Below, piece after piece: positions 63,306 through 64,000 of a stretch of 64,000 nucleotides of DNA. The stretch lies in the IMG/VR virus record IMGVR_UViG_3300042938_002038, positions 1 through 64,000 of that record. One strand, given 5' to 3'. Source of the DNA: a virus. Numbering within the stretch: the first letter of the stretch is position 1; every line of letters begins with the position of its first letter. Both the position numbers and the translations under genes were made by a program. The notes below the pieces were generated by a model. The model was given only the letters and a program-made list of their open reading frames with translations. It searched no databases and was not told where the DNA came from.

Positions 63306-64000
63306 ATGACTGAATATAATTTCATCGTAAAGAATGGGATAGTGGTAAATACTGCATTTACCGCTAATTCCACAGTGCTGACAGCAAATGGTGTGACTAT
63401 TAATTCTACCGCTGCTACATTTTCTGGTAATGTCAGTGGCACGCTTATTACAGCTTCACAACCATATATCACAGCTAATAATGCAAATTTTGTTGGAAGC
63501 ACATCAGCCGCAAATGTTGTATCCAATTCTCAACTACAATCCAATCTAGCAAATTATGCACAGCTAGCAGGTGGCACATTTACCGGACCAACCAATTTCA
63601 ATGCCAATGTAACAATTACCGGTAATCTAATTGTCACCGGCACCACTATATCCGCAAATGTCACAAACCTAGATGTAAAAGATCTTAATATTACAGTCGC
63701 TAAAGGTGTCGCCACCGCAGCTGCAGCTGATGGTGCAGGTCTTACCGTTGACACAGCAAATGTTACTTGGAATTATAATAATGCTACAAACAGCTGGCAA
63801 TCAAATGTCAATATAACTCCATCAAGCAATAATAATTTAAATCTTGGTACTAGTGCTCTTATATTTGCAAATGTCTATGCAAATAATGTCATGGGCACAA
63901 ATCTTTATGGTACATTACAAACCACTTCTCAACCAAATATCACAGCTAATAATGCAAATTTTGTAAAAGCAAATAACGGTATCACATCAAATTCTTTCGG
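63306..64000 (+). CDS. tail fibre protein, 3' end outside the window
   Basis: At least 231 residues, open to the window end. MTEYNFIVKNGIVVNTAFTA is a typical fibre start. Then come beta repeats (VTITGNLIVTGTTISANVTN, LDVKDLNITVAKGVATAAAA, DGAGLTVDTANVTWNYNNAT) matching the knob-adjacent repeats of T4-like cyanophage fibres (D-K-x-I-x-L-A-x-G ... D-G-A-G-x-x-V). The segment SQPYITANNANFVGS is repeated as SQPNITANNANFVKA, so long repeat units begin here. It probably continues to a receptor-binding or chaperone domain beyond the window. Confidence 0.8.
   Translation, partial: MTEYNFIVKNGIVVNTAFTANSTVLTANGVTINSTAATFSGNVSGTLITASQPYITANNANFVGSTSAANVVSNSQLQSNLANYAQLAGGTFTGPTNFNANVTITGNLIVTGTTISANVTNLDVKDLNITVAKGVATAAAADGAGLTVDTANVTWNYNNATNSWQSNVNITPSSNNNLNLGTSALIFANVYANNVMGTNLYGTLQTTSQPNITANNANFVKANNGITSNSF

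Noticed and set aside
1-64000. tRNA genes
   Set aside because: I looked for cloverleaf-like segments in the intergenic gaps and found none; the longest gaps (22.5-23.0 kb and 4.7-4.8 kb) do not fit. A tRNAscan run would settle it.

Overview
The window is a 64 kb piece of a large T4-superfamily contractile-tailed phage (myovirus). The diagnostic genes are a T4-type primase (gp61), helicase loader (gp59), single-stranded DNA-binding protein (gp32), RNase H, class Ia ribonucleotide reductase (nrdA/nrdB), ThyX, PhoH, head-completion nuclease gp4, and a nearly complete baseplate set (gp26, gp54-like, gp48, gp53, gp27, gp5, PAAR tip, gp25, gp6, gp8). The gene content (ThyX, S-adenosylmethionine decarboxylase, PhoH, DUF4815 wedge protein, GTA-type holin) resembles marine and alphaproteobacterial T4-like phages rather than enteric ones. 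The host cannot be fixed from sequence alone. Most genes are AT-rich, but a block at about 21.2-26.7 kb uses much more GC-rich codons.

Layout. 0-3 kb: small virion proteins interrupted by a homing endonuclease. 3-20.4 kb, rightward: replication and nucleotide metabolism (primase, thyX, nrdA, nrdB, glutaredoxin, RNase H, PhoH, a Cas4/RecB-like nuclease), with polyamine and cell-wall genes and several GIY-YIG endonucleases. 20.4-22.5 kb, leftward: a small operon with an AAA+ ATPase and two repeat proteins. 22.5-23.0 kb: a 400-bp noncoding centre with long inverted repeats and divergent promoters. 23.0-28.4 kb, rightward: short genes driven by many sigma70-type promoters, then a tandem array of tiny proteins built from a four-residue repeat (x-x-Q-V/I). 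28.4-32.6 kb: conserved phage genes, gp33-like, gp59 and gp32, closed by a strong terminator. 32.6-39.0 kb, leftward: virion murein hydrolases, holin, gp26 and its -1 frameshift extension, tail-tube-like protein and gp4. 39.0-64 kb, rightward: baseplate, wedge and fibre genes; the last fibre gene runs off the window.

Most notable observations: (1) at least eleven members of an unrecognised tetrapeptide-repeat family, four in a row joined by ATGA overlaps; (2) two homing endonuclease insertions, in the primase gene and in nrdB, where the intact host gene has an alternative 3' end and the displaced original 3' end survives as a relic beyond the endonuclease, the nrdB copies differing at eight codons, all synonymous; (3) a perfect T_TTT_TTT slippery site at the end of gp26 that would fuse it to an ORF with no start codon, as in the lambda G/GT tail chaperones; (4) a regulatory centre with nested inverted repeats, duplicated promoter-leaders and promoters with dyads in their spacers; (5) T4-type late promoters (NATAAATA), including a divergent pair between gp4 and gp48.
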